Positions 24,095 through 36,200 of a stretch of 64,000 bases of DNA are shown here, one piece after another. A program made the translations under genes and the position numbers. The stretch comes from Akanthomyces muscarius. Its lineage: Eukaryota; Ascomycota; Sordariomycetes; Hypocreales; Cordycipitaceae. The stretch is from positions 6,882,001-6,946,000 of the forward strand of contig NC_079241.1 in assembly GCF_028009165.1 (NCBI RefSeq). The letters run 5' to 3'. A model generated the notes under the pieces. That model ran no database searches, was not told the DNA's origin, and saw only the letters and a list, made by a program, of their open reading frames with translations. Within the stretch, counting starts at the first letter, position 1. Each line of letters starts with the position of its first letter.

Positions 24095-25850
24095 ATGGCG
24101 CGCCTGGCCACCGTCCTCCGCGCCATCGTCCGCAACGACGCCATGAAGGAGGACCCTCCGCAGATCTACAACGGCCGCGTCCTCGCCCTCGTCTGCGCCG
24201 CCTGCTTCGGCGGCATGCTCTTTGGCTGGGACACGGGCGCCATCGGCGGCATCCTGCACATGCCCGCCACCCAGGCCCGCTTCGGCTTCCTCGACAAGAC
24301 GGACAAGCAAAAGGCCGACCAGGAGCAGAACATTGTCTCGACCCTCCAGGCCGGCTGCTTCTTCGCCTGCTTCTTCACCGGCTGGGCCGCGGATCGCTTC
24401 GGCCGCCGCCGCGCGCTCGTCGCCGCCGGTGTCTTGACCGTCATCGGCGTCGTCTTCCAGGCCGCGTCGGCGGCCCGCGGCACGCTCGCCGTCATGTACG
24501 TCGGGCGCTTCGTCGCCGGCCTGGGCTGCGGCGCGGCGTCGGCGCTCACGCCCATCTACGTGTCCGAGTGCGCCCCGCGGGCGATTCGTGGCGGCTTGAC
24601 GGCGTTTTATCAGCTCTTCAATGTCTTTGGTATCATGGTTGCCTTCTGGTACGAAACCTGCCGTTGCCGTATAAACAAGCAGATTGTGCTAACCTTGCTG
24701 GTAGGGTCAACTATGGATGTCTCCTCCATGTCCCGGCCCCCGCCAGATATGTCATCCCGCTGGCGCTGCAGTCGCTGCCTGCCATCCTCCTCGTCATCGG
24801 CATGTTTCTCTCCCCCGAGTCGCCCCGCTGGCTCGCCAAGGAGGACAACTGGGAAAAGGCAACCTCGACGCTCGCGCGGCTGCGAGACCTCCCGCCCACA
24901 GACACCTACGTGCAGGCCGAGATTCAGGAAATGGCCGACCAGCTCGAGATTGAGCGTCGCTTGACGGGTGGCAGCTCGCCCAGGGCCCTCTTCCGCGAGA
25001 TGTTTTCCATCCCTGGCAACCGTAACCGCGCCCTCATCTCGATTATGCTCATGATCTGTCAGCAGCTCACTGGTGTGAATGCCATTGTGAGTATTTGTTC
25101 TGCTCTCGTGGCTTCGAAACCAAAATTGTTACTGATGTTTTGATGCAGAATTACTACGCCCCTCAACTATTCGCCAACCTGGGCATGGACGCCACCGACT
25201 CGTCCCTCTTCGCCACGGGCATCTACGGCGTCGTCAAGGTCGTCAGCTGCGCCATCTTCCTGACCTTTGTCGCCGACTCGCTCGGCCGCCGCCGCAGCCT
25301 CATGGCAACGGCCGCCTCGCAGGGCGTCGTGCTCTTCATCATCGGCATCTACGGCCGCGTGCAGCCGCCCGTCAAGGGCGAGCCCGTCACGGCCTTTGGC
25401 TACGTCGCCATCACCTGCATCTACCTCTGGGCCGCGTCCTTCCAGTTCGGCTGGGGCCCGGCCTGCTGGATCCTCGTCAGCGAGATCCCCACGGCGCGCC
25501 TCCGCGCCCTCAACGTCTCCCTCGCCGCCGCCACCCAGTGGCTCTTCAACTTTGTCGCCGCCCGCACCGTCCTCACCATGCAGAGCACCATGGGCAAGGC
25601 CGGCTACGGCATGTACTTTCTCTTTGGCAGTTTCTGCTTCCTCATGGGCCTCTTTGTCTACTTCTTCGTGCCCGAGACAAAGGGCCTGTCCCTCGAGAAG
25701 ATGGACGAGCTCTTTGGCGTCACCGAGGCCTTTCACCGCAAGTTTGACGCAGACTCCGAGACGGGTGCCGCCGGCGGCGGCGATGCGCCCACCATCAATA
25801 CTGTCCACGAAGTGCACGCCGCAGACAAGGACGGTGATCGAAAAGAGTAG
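24095..25850 (+). CDS. MFS sugar transporter
   Basis: A 12-helix proton-coupled sugar/polyol-type transporter of the plasma membrane. Exons 24095-24648, 24705-25086 and 25149-25850 give 545 residues. Intron 1 (56 nt) splits the Trp codon of FW-VNYG; intron 2 (62 nt) lies between GVNAI and NYYAP in phase 0. Family signatures are visible: DRFGRRRAL between helices 2 and 3, SPESPRWL before the central loop, QQLTGVN at helix 7, DSLGRRRSL between helices 8 and 9, and [15 protein letters not shown] after helix 12. The N-terminus ([18 protein letters not shown]) matches fungal hexose/quinate-type carriers, but the substrate cannot be deduced. The tail is hydrophilic and Gly/Asp-rich. Confidence 0.92.
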
Positions 25851-28800
25851 AATGCTGCTGCGCGAGCGACGTGTTGCGTGTTGTTGCCACCTGTCGCTTT
25901 CTGTTTCGTCCTTTTTTTTTTCTTGCAATATTACGAGATCCATGTTTTGTGTCGAATACTTGCCTCGTGTCCAATTTTGCTCATCGCTCGGCAATTCTAT
26001 TCCTCGCCCTCGCCTTTTTGCTTCTTTTGCCGCTCGGCCACCGTTCGCAAGCGTTCTGAGCTTATCGTCTCACTATCAAACCACATCCCGGAATTAATTA
26101 TACCCTTTTTCGCTCTTTGCCGGTCTCTCTACAACCCCGTCAATTCCTTGCACATGCCGATAGTTTCGTAGCATGACGATGTTTTCGTGACATGCCGATT
26201 GGTTTCGTGACATGCCGATTGGTTTCGTGACATGCCGATTGGTTTCGTGACGTGCCGATTGGTTATACGACCTGTCTCGACTTTTGAATGAGTCAAATCC
26301 CCCCCAGCACCGTCCACCTCGGCATCTCTTTCCACGCCTCGGCGCGTCTCGCGCCCTCTCTCTTCCGTGCCATTCCGAGAACGGCACATGGCCGCCAGTT
26401 GGAACAATAATAAACACACAAAAAAGGACGCATAACTGATCTCCATGTAATCGTGCCCGCGTTTCAAAAAAAAAAAAAAAAAGCACATGTTCTCATGACG
26501 TGTGTTTTTCATGACGCATGATGTTGAGGCCTTTTTGCCCTGGCTGCCTGGTTCGGCCTCGCCGGGGGGTGTGCGCAGCACCTGTGAAACACAACGTTCC
26601 ACGGTCTGCCTATACGGCAGATATGTTTTTCCTCTGGTATGATTTACGTTGTAGCCGATTTCCAGGGGGAAAAAAAGGCCTAAATAAAGTAACAAGGGTG
26701 TTGAAAACAAGGCAGGAAACGCTGTGCTGCGCATTGCGAGCTGCTATTTTCCGCCGTGGTAGTGAGGCTAACCGTCGTCGTTTAGTCGGTACACATGCAC
26801 TTGGTTTTCATTTTTAAATTTTTATTCATGTAATTCTTTTGACTGCATTTTCTTGTGGGCTTCTACGTCTTTTACTTTACTTTACTTTCTTTCTTTGTGC
26901 AATAGCTAACAGCCACTGGCGTCTTTTTGGCACCCCCCGTGCTAGGCATGGAAACAAAGTCACGGAAACTCTTCACCGCAAACACGGGCTTGCAAGCCTC
27001 GTTAGTCAAAAGATTTGCTCGTCTGTACATAATAATGACTGGCTCTTGTATGACCCTCCAGGCGGCGATGTCCCGGCGATATGCCCTGATCCGGTTTTGT
27101 AATAACTAAGCGACGGCACCTTCTCCCGCCTCCTGCCTTGCGAAAAGGGCAATATACACGAGGAGACAAAGAGACAAAGACATGGGCCATGGCTCATAAG
27201 GCTTTGTTTGGTATCATTCTGGAAGCGAGGCGGAGTCTTTTGTGATCTCATTAGCCAGTGCCTGTTGTCATTGGATGGCGTACCGCTAGGGGTTATTGGG
27301 GTCTTGGGGGTCTCTCTCGTGTCCTACATATGCGGCGACAGAGGCGGCGCAGACGCACAAGCCAATACACCCTAGTCAGCGCGGGTAGCCCGCGGGACGC
27401 TTTTGACCTCTTCTGGAATAAACAGTCTCACAAGGTAAAAAGCCCCGAAGTATACATGTAGCATCGGCGACGGGGCCCCTGCCAAGGCTGGTTGACTGGG
27501 TTGTACCAGAAATTCCGGGCATTCATCGCTGACATTGGCTGCAGCCAGTTATCCGTCAATGTGGACAAAGTGGCGTTACTTTGACCCTGCCTGCATGCAT
27601 ATCCGGCTCTGTTGGAATAGGAAGCTGCTCGGAAGAGGCTGTCACACACATCCGCAGCTGCACGCCCTCATGCCGGCTGGCTTATTTGCCGGTAGCATGC
27701 GCGCGGTGGCTGACGCTCGGCCGTACTTGGAACACAACGGCTTTGATCACGATTCAATCGCCTCTGACGCTTGTTTCTTAGATGATTCACATAAGCTGAG
27801 GCGTTTCTCATCTGATTATTTGGCGTCCTCCACACCCCTCAAGTCACTCTCTAGACTCCCGACTGGGTGGGAGGGGCGGGACCGGGTGGACGGACAGGGA
27901 CAAGGCCTCTTGGGCCTGTAGTTGAGGAGGCTACCACTGACCAGTATCTCCTCTGAATGGCTGGACCATGGGTAGGGATGCCTGTTCCCACACAGGTGAA
28001 ACCCGCGGGTTGGTAAGCTCCTTGTGATATAATTGTACTGGGTAGGCAGTGAAGGTGGTCGCACGCGTCGCTTCAGCGTTGCTGCTGGATTTTTGTTTGA
28101 TACCTGTCAAATGCCAGGACTTAATGTCAGCATTTCAGCCTTGTCTCGGCTGTCATCCGCATGCACGGTCTTTCTGACGTCGAGCTCGTCGTGCATAATG
28201 GTGCATTATGCATGATGGCTTGGGGAACCAACAGTAGTATACCGACATGGCGACCCATTCGTGAGCATCGCCGTTAGCTAACCCTGCTGGTGTCTGGAGT
28301 GACGCAAGCCTGTGCAGGCATGCGCTGCTCTTGGTCTGTCGCGTCCGCCGAACAAGGCAACTAGCAGGGGACTAGCAACTGGCAACTGGAAATTACCGGC
28401 CAGCAGAGCGCGGGGGTTCCACCACCCCGGCTCGAAGACTCAAGCAGCCAAACCTTGTTCTCCACGCGCTCCTGGCGGGGCACAAAACCTGTTCTCTGGT
28501 AGTATCATCGATTTCACTGCACTGTCTTGCTGGCGTTCGAGCTGCATTTGCATTCGATCGGCGCATATCCATTCAGAACAGACTAGCGCGTCTAGCTTCT
28601 TCAATCGCAGCAGCATTGGCACAAAGACTAGACTGTAGGAAAGAGCGTCAAGATCGTCGGCTGGCGTTTCTCTGATGATGCCGCAGAGGACGCCCCATGT
28701 AAGTCACTGCGTACTTGGCCCTAGCAGGCATGCAATGCCGCTAAGAATGGTGCTCTCCCCACGGCGCTCTCCCCACGGCCTCTCCTGCAAGGCACCGCCG

Positions 28801-31499
28801 CACCATTCGTCAAACAGGCTTAGGCAGTTGGGTTTGGCGAGCGAGAACTTGCTTCTAGCCCTTCTACTGGGCTTCCATATTCTTGGGGGTAGAGGGAGTA
28901 TTTCTTTGCTGGCCCCGTCCGCCGACACATCGCCGACATCTCTCAGCCCGAGTACTAATGGTGCTTTGAGAATAAACTGCGCCTTTCGGAAGACGTCCGC
29001 AGCTTACAAATCCTAGCCCAAACTCATCAGAGGCCAAGAATATATGCTTGAAGTGCACGTCGTCGGCCAGACTCCGCGTAACTGCTCGCGCTCCGCGTGT
29101 CTGCTGAGTTCGCGACGGGGGCCGCGCCACAAAACGTGGCTTGCAAATAACTGACTCGGTGACACGGTGTCTACTTACCGGAATCCTGGTTCGTTCGATT
29201 TCCTTAGAGACACGGCCCATGTCAAGTATGTACCACACAAGCCAGCCAGTGATTGTAGACTTCTCTCTGTGTAATTGACGGCTCGCTAACACAAAAAAGC
29301 AACAGAGATGGCCAACACTCTTCAAAGCCTCAGCCGCGTTAGCCACGTTGAGCGCCACAGTGAGCACAGGTGGAAAGAGCAAAGAGAAAGGAAGGACAAG
29401 ACAACAGGAGGAAACAAAGATAGGCAGACCCAGCCCACTGGATCGGCTGAGTCGCCACGTTTTTGTCCAATCTCCAAGTCGACCTGCAGTGCATATACCC
29501 CTGTGCTTGCTGCTGCTCACTTGGAGGACAGGGGAACCCAGTCATACTCTGGAAGGCTAGTAGAAAACGTTACTAAATGTCTCGGGATTGTGGCTCACTC
29601 TCGGTGGTATTTTCTCGTAGCAGAATAACGAATTGGATGTGTTGATGAGAATTAAACAGCTCCGGGAAGAGGCCTGAAGAGCGAGGCATGGGAAGATGGT
29701 GAAGTGACTAGCTTGCGCACTAAAACGCGGCGTAACATTTCCGCCCCTCCAAGCTCGGTACATGAGTGCTGAGAGAGCTTGGCTTTTAGCCTTGGTCAGT
29801 AATCCGTACGATTCAAGATCATGCAATTGTCAGGGTTGCAGTGGTGAGGAAAACCTTCACCTTGAGTATCGTCGGCCACGAGGGTGGGATATGCCGGCGC
29901 GAGTCCCGCACTCGAGAAGAGCGCCGGGGCCTATTCGCCGGCGGCTTGAGGGGGCAGCAAACAAAAGAGTCACACAATAAAGGGTGGTTAAAAGAGAGTT
30001 GCAGCCGGTCGCGCCGATCATTCAGACCTGTGACTTGAATGTGGATGTTGAGCCGCTGTCTGTGCCAAACAGACGGAACCCAACTACCAACCCAACCCGC
30101 CAGAACTCCACGAAAGTGGCTGCCTCGGGAGTCCACACCTTTGGTGGCAGCGGGGGGCTGGGCAAGAGGCTGAGGAAATTCCTATTGAGGGAGGAGCTCC
30201 AAGAGCAGAGATTCGGGGAAGAGGCTCCAACTCGCGTACCAGTCAGTATGATGGCGACGCGGCAAAATTGGGCCTGGCTAGGACGTGGATTCTTACGGCA
30301 CTTCCCACGTTTGAAGGCCCATCTATCTCGAGTGCTGGATCCACGCCCCCCTGATGTGTAGCTGCTAGCGAGGGGGAGCTTCATGACGGACATGCCATCC
30401 CGAGTTGAGCGGCGTTTGTGAACTCGGTGGGCTTGGTGCCGTTGAGCGGCGAACGAGGCGGCTTGTAGCTTTCAGCCCTTGTCCTAGATCGTTGAACAGC
30501 CCCGGTCAGACGGGCTTGGTGCCGTGCTGTTGCCCGTAGTCCAAGTCCACACATAAGGCCAAGGAGCTCCTGTCGTTTCCGAGTATTTGTCGCGACTTGT
30601 TCTCTGATCGTCTCGACTTTTCCTCTTGCCTCCCTCCCAGCTCGCAGCAGGGCTGTTTCTGGCATATTAAACCGACCCTTACTCTGCATCTTTGCTGTCT
30701 TGCTGGCAAACTGTCTGCTGTGATAGCCACTCGCTCTCCGTCCGCAAACGCCGACCCAGCCCGCCGACGCCCAGCACATCGTTGCGACGTACTCGTGCCA
30801 GAAGCCCCGCGGCCTCCCCAGCCCGCTTCCTGCTGTCCGCTGTTCGATTATCAAAGTCTGAAGCAATACGAAGGCGTCTTTTGGGGCCGTGTCAATGTCG
30901 TGAAGGCGGGCGAAACGTGTTTGCTAGAGCACAAACGCCCACTGCCCGCTGTCCAACTTATACAAACAGCGCGCCTGCCATATGGCCTCCGCCAGCCGGC
31001 CGCCAGCTGCAAGGCATGACAGCGCATCAGCTGCCAGCCGTTCGACGTTTAGTGCTCCCCCATCGCACGCTTTCCGTAAGTCTACGCGTCGACCTGTGTT
31101 GTGAATAGCTTCATTTCTTTTCTTTTTGACTTTTTGCTGTGTTTTTTTTTTTGCTGCGCCCTCGTCCTCCTGTCCCTTCCATTTACATACTTGACGTTTC
31201 CACTGGCGCCGCGCCAGGCCTGTTGCATATGCAGCGCCCATGCCATCAGCCCATTTCCAAGCTACGGCCTACAGGGCTATCCAGGCCCGCCGAGGCCTCT
31301 GCCAAAGACAGCCGGCGCCCCCTCCACTTCCCCGCCACGCCGTCTGGCAGCAACTTATTCTTGTCTGTTCTTGTCAACGCTCTCGGCCTTTTCATCTCCC
31401 GGCGCGGTCCCCTAGCATTCCAACCACCGACGTTATTTGTTCATCGTTCCGTGCTGCTAGATATGAGATTGCTTTCCTGACAATTGCTTTTTTGCTACC
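25851..31499. other. Gene-poor region
   Basis: About 5.6 kb without a convincing gene. It contains the CCAAT minisatellite at 26182-26262, a poly-A run near 26467-26482, and CT-rich DNA close to the SDR start (about 31100-31450). A 218-codon minus-strand frame (28864-29520) and other frames look random in composition and were not called. Confidence 0.55.
26182..26262. repeat. 20-bp tandem repeat of CCAAT boxes
   Basis: Four near-perfect 20-bp units of the form TTTCGTGACATGCCGATTGG lie head to tail, the last with one change (GACGTG), after a diverged unit from about 26164. Each unit holds ATTGG (a reverse CCAAT box) at 26198, 26218, 26238 and 26258, so the boxes are spaced at exactly 20 bp. 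There are no spacers, so this is not a CRISPR array. Confidence 0.9.
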
Positions 31500-32718
31500 A
31501 TGGCTGACAGCTCGCCGCCTCCTCCAGCTACCCACAACTCGCCGCGCACATGGCTTCTCACAGCTGCATTGTCGCCGCTTGCAGTGCGCCTCACACGACA
31601 GCTCCTCGCCCACGGTGACTATGTTGTCGCGTGCCTCCCTCCTCACGAAATCGAAGACGACGACCGAAGCGCCGAATTTCGCGACCTCATTAGCGAATGC
31701 AAAAGCGCCAGAAAGGACCGCGAAGGCTGGAAAAACCGCATCCGCTCCATTCGCTGCGATGGGAGGGCCATCAGTGGCTGCGGGGCAGCCATCGATGAGG
31801 CTGTGCAGGTATTCGGTAGAATTGATATTCTGCTCTGCTGCAAGTCTGAAGGTACGGCATTCGACACCGTGTCAGCTTGTCGCAGAAATTGGCTAACGGT
31901 GCTTTGTAGCTGTCATCGGAACCGTTGAGGAGCTCTCCAACTCTCCTGGCACCCAGAACCTCGTCCGCGACCAATTCGAAACCATCTTCTTCTCTCAGGT
32001 CAACTTCATCAAGGCGGCGCTGCCCGTTTTCCGAACCCAGCATACTGGCCACATCATAGCCCTGACGAGTATTGGAGGCCACATTGGTACCCCTGGCATG
32101 TCAATATACACTGCGGCCACGTGGGCATTGGAGGGGTTTTGCGACTCGCTGGCATACGAAGTTGCACCATTCAACGTCAAGGTGACAATCGTGCAGCCGA
32201 ATAAGGAGATCCAATCTTTGACAAATCGCATCACCTTTGCGCCACAAATCGCAGCCTACGCGCCTAACTATAATCCAGCACCAAGCGTTCGTGATATGCT
32301 TGTCAATGTGCTTAACACAAACCCCGACACGGCCATGCCGCCCAGCCTTGAGGTACCAGACTCACCAACTACGCCTGAGGCGGATTTGGAGTCCATCTCG
32401 CTGGAACCAGATGCTGGTGTCGGTGAGATTCTGCATCGCTATCCGGCGCTGCCACATGCAGCTCTGGAAAAGCTTGTTGCCGAGACAGTCCACGCCTTGA
32501 CAGCAATTGGCGGGCACGAAAACCCTCCTTCGCGACACATTGTCGGGACAGAAGGCGCTTTTGCTGTGCAGGAGAAACTGAAGACGGTTGTGGAAGAAAT
32601 GGAGGACTTTGTAGACGCAAGCCTCGCGGTTGATATTTTTGAGAGCGAGCTGAATAAGGAGGCTCGCGAGCGAAGGGTTACAATCGAGTCGCAAGAAGCA
32701 GGACCCTCATCTGCGTAA
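31500..32718 (+). CDS. Short-chain dehydrogenase-like protein with lost active-site motifs
   Basis: A 386-residue protein from exons 31500-31851 and 31910-32718 (58-nt intron, GTACGG donor, GCTAAC branch, TGTAG acceptor). The central part follows the SDR fold: GRIDILL, then VEELSNSP, FIKAALPVF, HIIALTSIGGHIG, IYTAATWALEGFCDSLAYE and VKVTIVQP. Against that fold, the Gly-rich cofactor loop (TGxxxGxG) reads TAALSPLAV at 21-29, the NNAG position reads CCKS, and the catalytic YxxxK reads Tyr184-TAA-Thr188; Ser171 and Tyr184 remain. The C-terminal 150 residues are acidic and not typical of SDRs. I infer that the protein no longer uses NAD(P)H normally and may act as a scaffold or sensor. It lies 504 bp upstream of TRS120 on the same strand. 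Confidence 0.85.
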
Positions 32719-33222
32719 TTGTATATAGAGAGCATGTCGATGCCGTCACTGGTGGCGGCGTACAGGCGTTTGGGTCGCACATGGAGTTTACGTCACATTC
32801 TAAATACCCATTTACTGCTATTGTTTCAATTGATTCTACGAGCAATATTCTCTCAGATGATCTTTCTCTCTTCAGTTTGGATGTTGAATAGTCAGCTACT
32901 GGAACATTATCGCAGAGACAAGCTGGCGCGTGGCCCCAAGTTCTGCCGTGCTGGCACCAACCAAGCTCCCCACCTGCGCCAAACTGGTGTTCGCAGACCG
33001 ACATCTCCTGGTCCCACCAAGCTCCGCGACGACATCTGCGACGCGGCCCTCTGCAGCACTCCTTGGACGGCGTTTTCTGCGCAGCTTTGAACCCTGGCCT
33101 GCACGATTGAATTTCTTTCGCCTTTCTGTCCATAGAAGCAGTCGTCGCACAGCCGGCGCCGCCACTGCACATCTCAGCCCCACGAACGTTGTGTACCATG
33201 GTGCAGCGCACTACTCGCTAGA
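32719..33222. other. Intergenic region SDR-like gene to TRS120
   Basis: About 500 bases containing the SDR-like 3' UTR and the TRS120 promoter. No element was recognised. Confidence 0.6.
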
Positions 33223-36200
33223 ATGAGCCTGGACCCTTTGCTTCCCATTGCGCCCGCGAGGGTGAAGGCTCTTCTTCTTCCTGTTGGAAAGGTCAAGGCA
33301 GACAGATTTGCCTCCTTTGTCGAGAGGCTTCAGACCGAAAATGTCGTCTACCTACGAGACATCACCGCCGATAGCCGGCCGAATAGGAGTAAGTCGTGGT
33401 CGCCCTTGGAGCTACAGCTGGCACCGCGCAGGACAACTCTTGCTACCGACTCGACGATGTAAAATGCTGATCCCATGATAGATATGTTCTCGCCCCTCGC
33501 TTACCCGGACGGCGTTATCCTCTACGATCTCATCTCCCACGCACCCCCACCTTCCCACCTGGCCCTATCACCATTCGACCTCTATCGCGAGCCGCTCGCC
33601 ATTATCGCGATTGCAGACGGCAGCGAGCTTGGCGATGCCACATTCAGCAAACGGCATTCTTCTAATGGTACAGGCCCTACGATAATAGAGCGAAATATGC
33701 GTTCGCTATACCAAGAGCTCGAGGATCTTCGGGATGTTTACCCCAAGTCGCTGGTCCACCAGGTCCTGGTCTTTGACTACGTGCCTCCCGCCGGCGAGGT
33801 CCACGTCCCTGAAGACGTCACAACGATACCTACTCTCGAGGCCTCGAAACGAACAACGATCAAAACAGTCATGTGTAGCATCTCGTCGTTGCTCCTCGCA
33901 GAAATGACTACACTAGCCAAGTCGGTCGAAGCCATGACCTCGATAGATTCTCCCGGCTCATACGCCGCCAAACATATGCGATCAAATGATGACTGGAGCA
34001 ACGGTGCTGCTCGACGCAATTCCCATCTGCCATCGCACCTCATGCGATCAAGCTCAGGCTCGGCCGATCGAGCGCAAACGAGAATGTCAATGCCCCCTGT
34101 GCCGACGCGAACCCAGTCTGTATCAAACGGCTCGACTCCTCGTCCCGAAACACCGGTCAATAAAGAGCGTCGAAACAGTGCTGCGCCGTCAGGCGACGGC
34201 ACAGAGAGCGGCCCTACTAGCTCACCAGCCTCTCCGGAGCCTAAGATTCCTATCTCAAGAAGTGGTGATGTGTCGCGCGATGTAAGTCGAGACCGAGTTT
34301 CGGTACAAGGCTTTGGTCCCGGCGGCGCCAATGATCGATGGCGGCTCAGAGGAAAAGGCCGTGCTGGCGTTGTCATTGGGTCCATGTACTTGCAGGCAGG
34401 CCGATGGAGCGATGCACTCCGAGAGCTGAGTGAAGGTGCCCAAGTTGCACGCTCCTTGAACGATCACATCTGGCATGGAAAGGCTCTGGAACTGATCCTC
34501 ATGAACCTATTTCTGCTTGGCTGGTTGAATCTAGAATTCCAGATACCCATCGTTTGCTTGCCAACGCATGACCGGCCGACCTCCCAAAAAGGCGAAGAAT
34601 TGGTCGACCCGAGCCAACCGAAACACCTGCGCAATTTGCAACTGCTGTTGCCTGAGCTTCTGGATCGTATTCTCAGTTTGTATTCCAGAATATCAAGTGA
34701 GAGCCTTCCACCCTTGCCCTTCTCGGAAACCACCATTCGATTCTGCAAGGTTCTCTCATCGCTGCATAGCTGCAACGGCATCTTAAATCAGCAGTGCCTC
34801 GACATGATTGTCACTGGCCGGCCTCCCGAGCTGTACTTGACGACGTCACCGAGACTAATCATCACTCCTAGCCGCCAACAAATCGTGAATACTTTGTTCA
34901 AGGCTTTCCCGTCGTCGGCCACCGAGCTATTGACTACTGCAGACAGAGTCCAGATTCTAAGTGGAATTGCTGGCGTTTTAGGCCAGATAGGATATCATCG
35001 AAAAAAGGCTATGGTCACAAGAGAGCTGGTGTCTGTTCTTATTGGCGGTCTTGTTGAAGCACGCACCAAGGGTGCCGCCGAGGCAGGTGTGCATCCTGCG
35101 GCAGGGCTCATACCTCTTGGCGCAAGTGGTGACAAGGCAAGAGGTGCCGCAGTGTTGGATCTTGGGGAAGCAGACATTGAGCAAGGCATAGAGGCGTTTC
35201 TCGATCTTCTCTGCAGGTCTTACGGTGTGGTCAGCTTCGACCCTCTGGGCAAGACTGCCGACGTACCCGATGTGAAGGAAGATTTGGACGCTGCCGTCAT
35301 TTCCAGAATCCAAAGGCAGTTGGCCACGCGGTTTTTTGGCTTCCCAGACATTAAGCTGAACGTTCTGCGCTCGTGTATCAACTTCGCAGAAGCATTGCCG
35401 GACTTCAATGGAGTTCTAAAGTACTCTAGCGACTTGATGCGCACAGCTGGCTCGGGCGTTGCGCCGGCATCGCGAAAGGAGCACTCTCCACCCCTGATTT
35501 TCAAGGAGGAGCAAGTGCGTTTGGCGGCTAACATTTCTCGCACGTGGGCCCTCGCTCAGCGACTGGGCATGACATATCTTGATGCTGAGTATTGGGATGA
35601 GTTTCTGGTTCGTGGCATGGAGTTGGAGCCTTTGCCGTTAACGAGGACCCCAGTGCCGCATGCTCGCAGCGTTTTGCCGGGAGCAACAGCGAGTCGTGCG
35701 TCTCAAGACGTGAACCCTTTCATCTACAATCCGTTCCTCAAAGAGGCTGCAGAGGTCGCCGCCAAGAACCTAGTTACTGGCGAGATTGCAAACTTTAGGG
35801 TTACGCTACAGAATACATACGATATCGAGGTCGAGATCGAGAGCATCCGGTTAGAAGCAACTGGAGTCGAATTCGAAGCACTGTCGAGCCAGGTCACTCT
35901 TGGCCCCTACCGTACTCAGACGGTCGTTCTTCAAGGACGGCCGAAAGCGCCAGGAATTGTGGTAATAGTGGGCGCCATGGTCAAAGTCCGCGGCTGTCGA
36001 GAGCGCCTCTTTCCAATCTTTACAAACTCTTGGACTCCCCAACGCGCAGACAAGGTCAAGTCAAAAGGCCTGGCTTCCCTCGACATCGGTCCTCCTGTGC
36101 CGACCAAAGGCAAGCCCACCACCCGACAACTCTCGGCGGACACATTTAGCGTGAATGTGGTACAAGCGCAACCCTTGATTGTTGTCAAGTCGACGACACT

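Noticed and set aside
26182..26262. Possible CRISPR-like array
   Set aside because: Units are directly adjacent 20-mers with no spacers, in a eukaryotic genome; it is a minisatellite.
28864..29520. 218-codon minus-strand frame with a hydrophobic stretch
   Set aside because: No recognisable family, and amino-acid composition like translated non-coding DNA; not strong enough to call.
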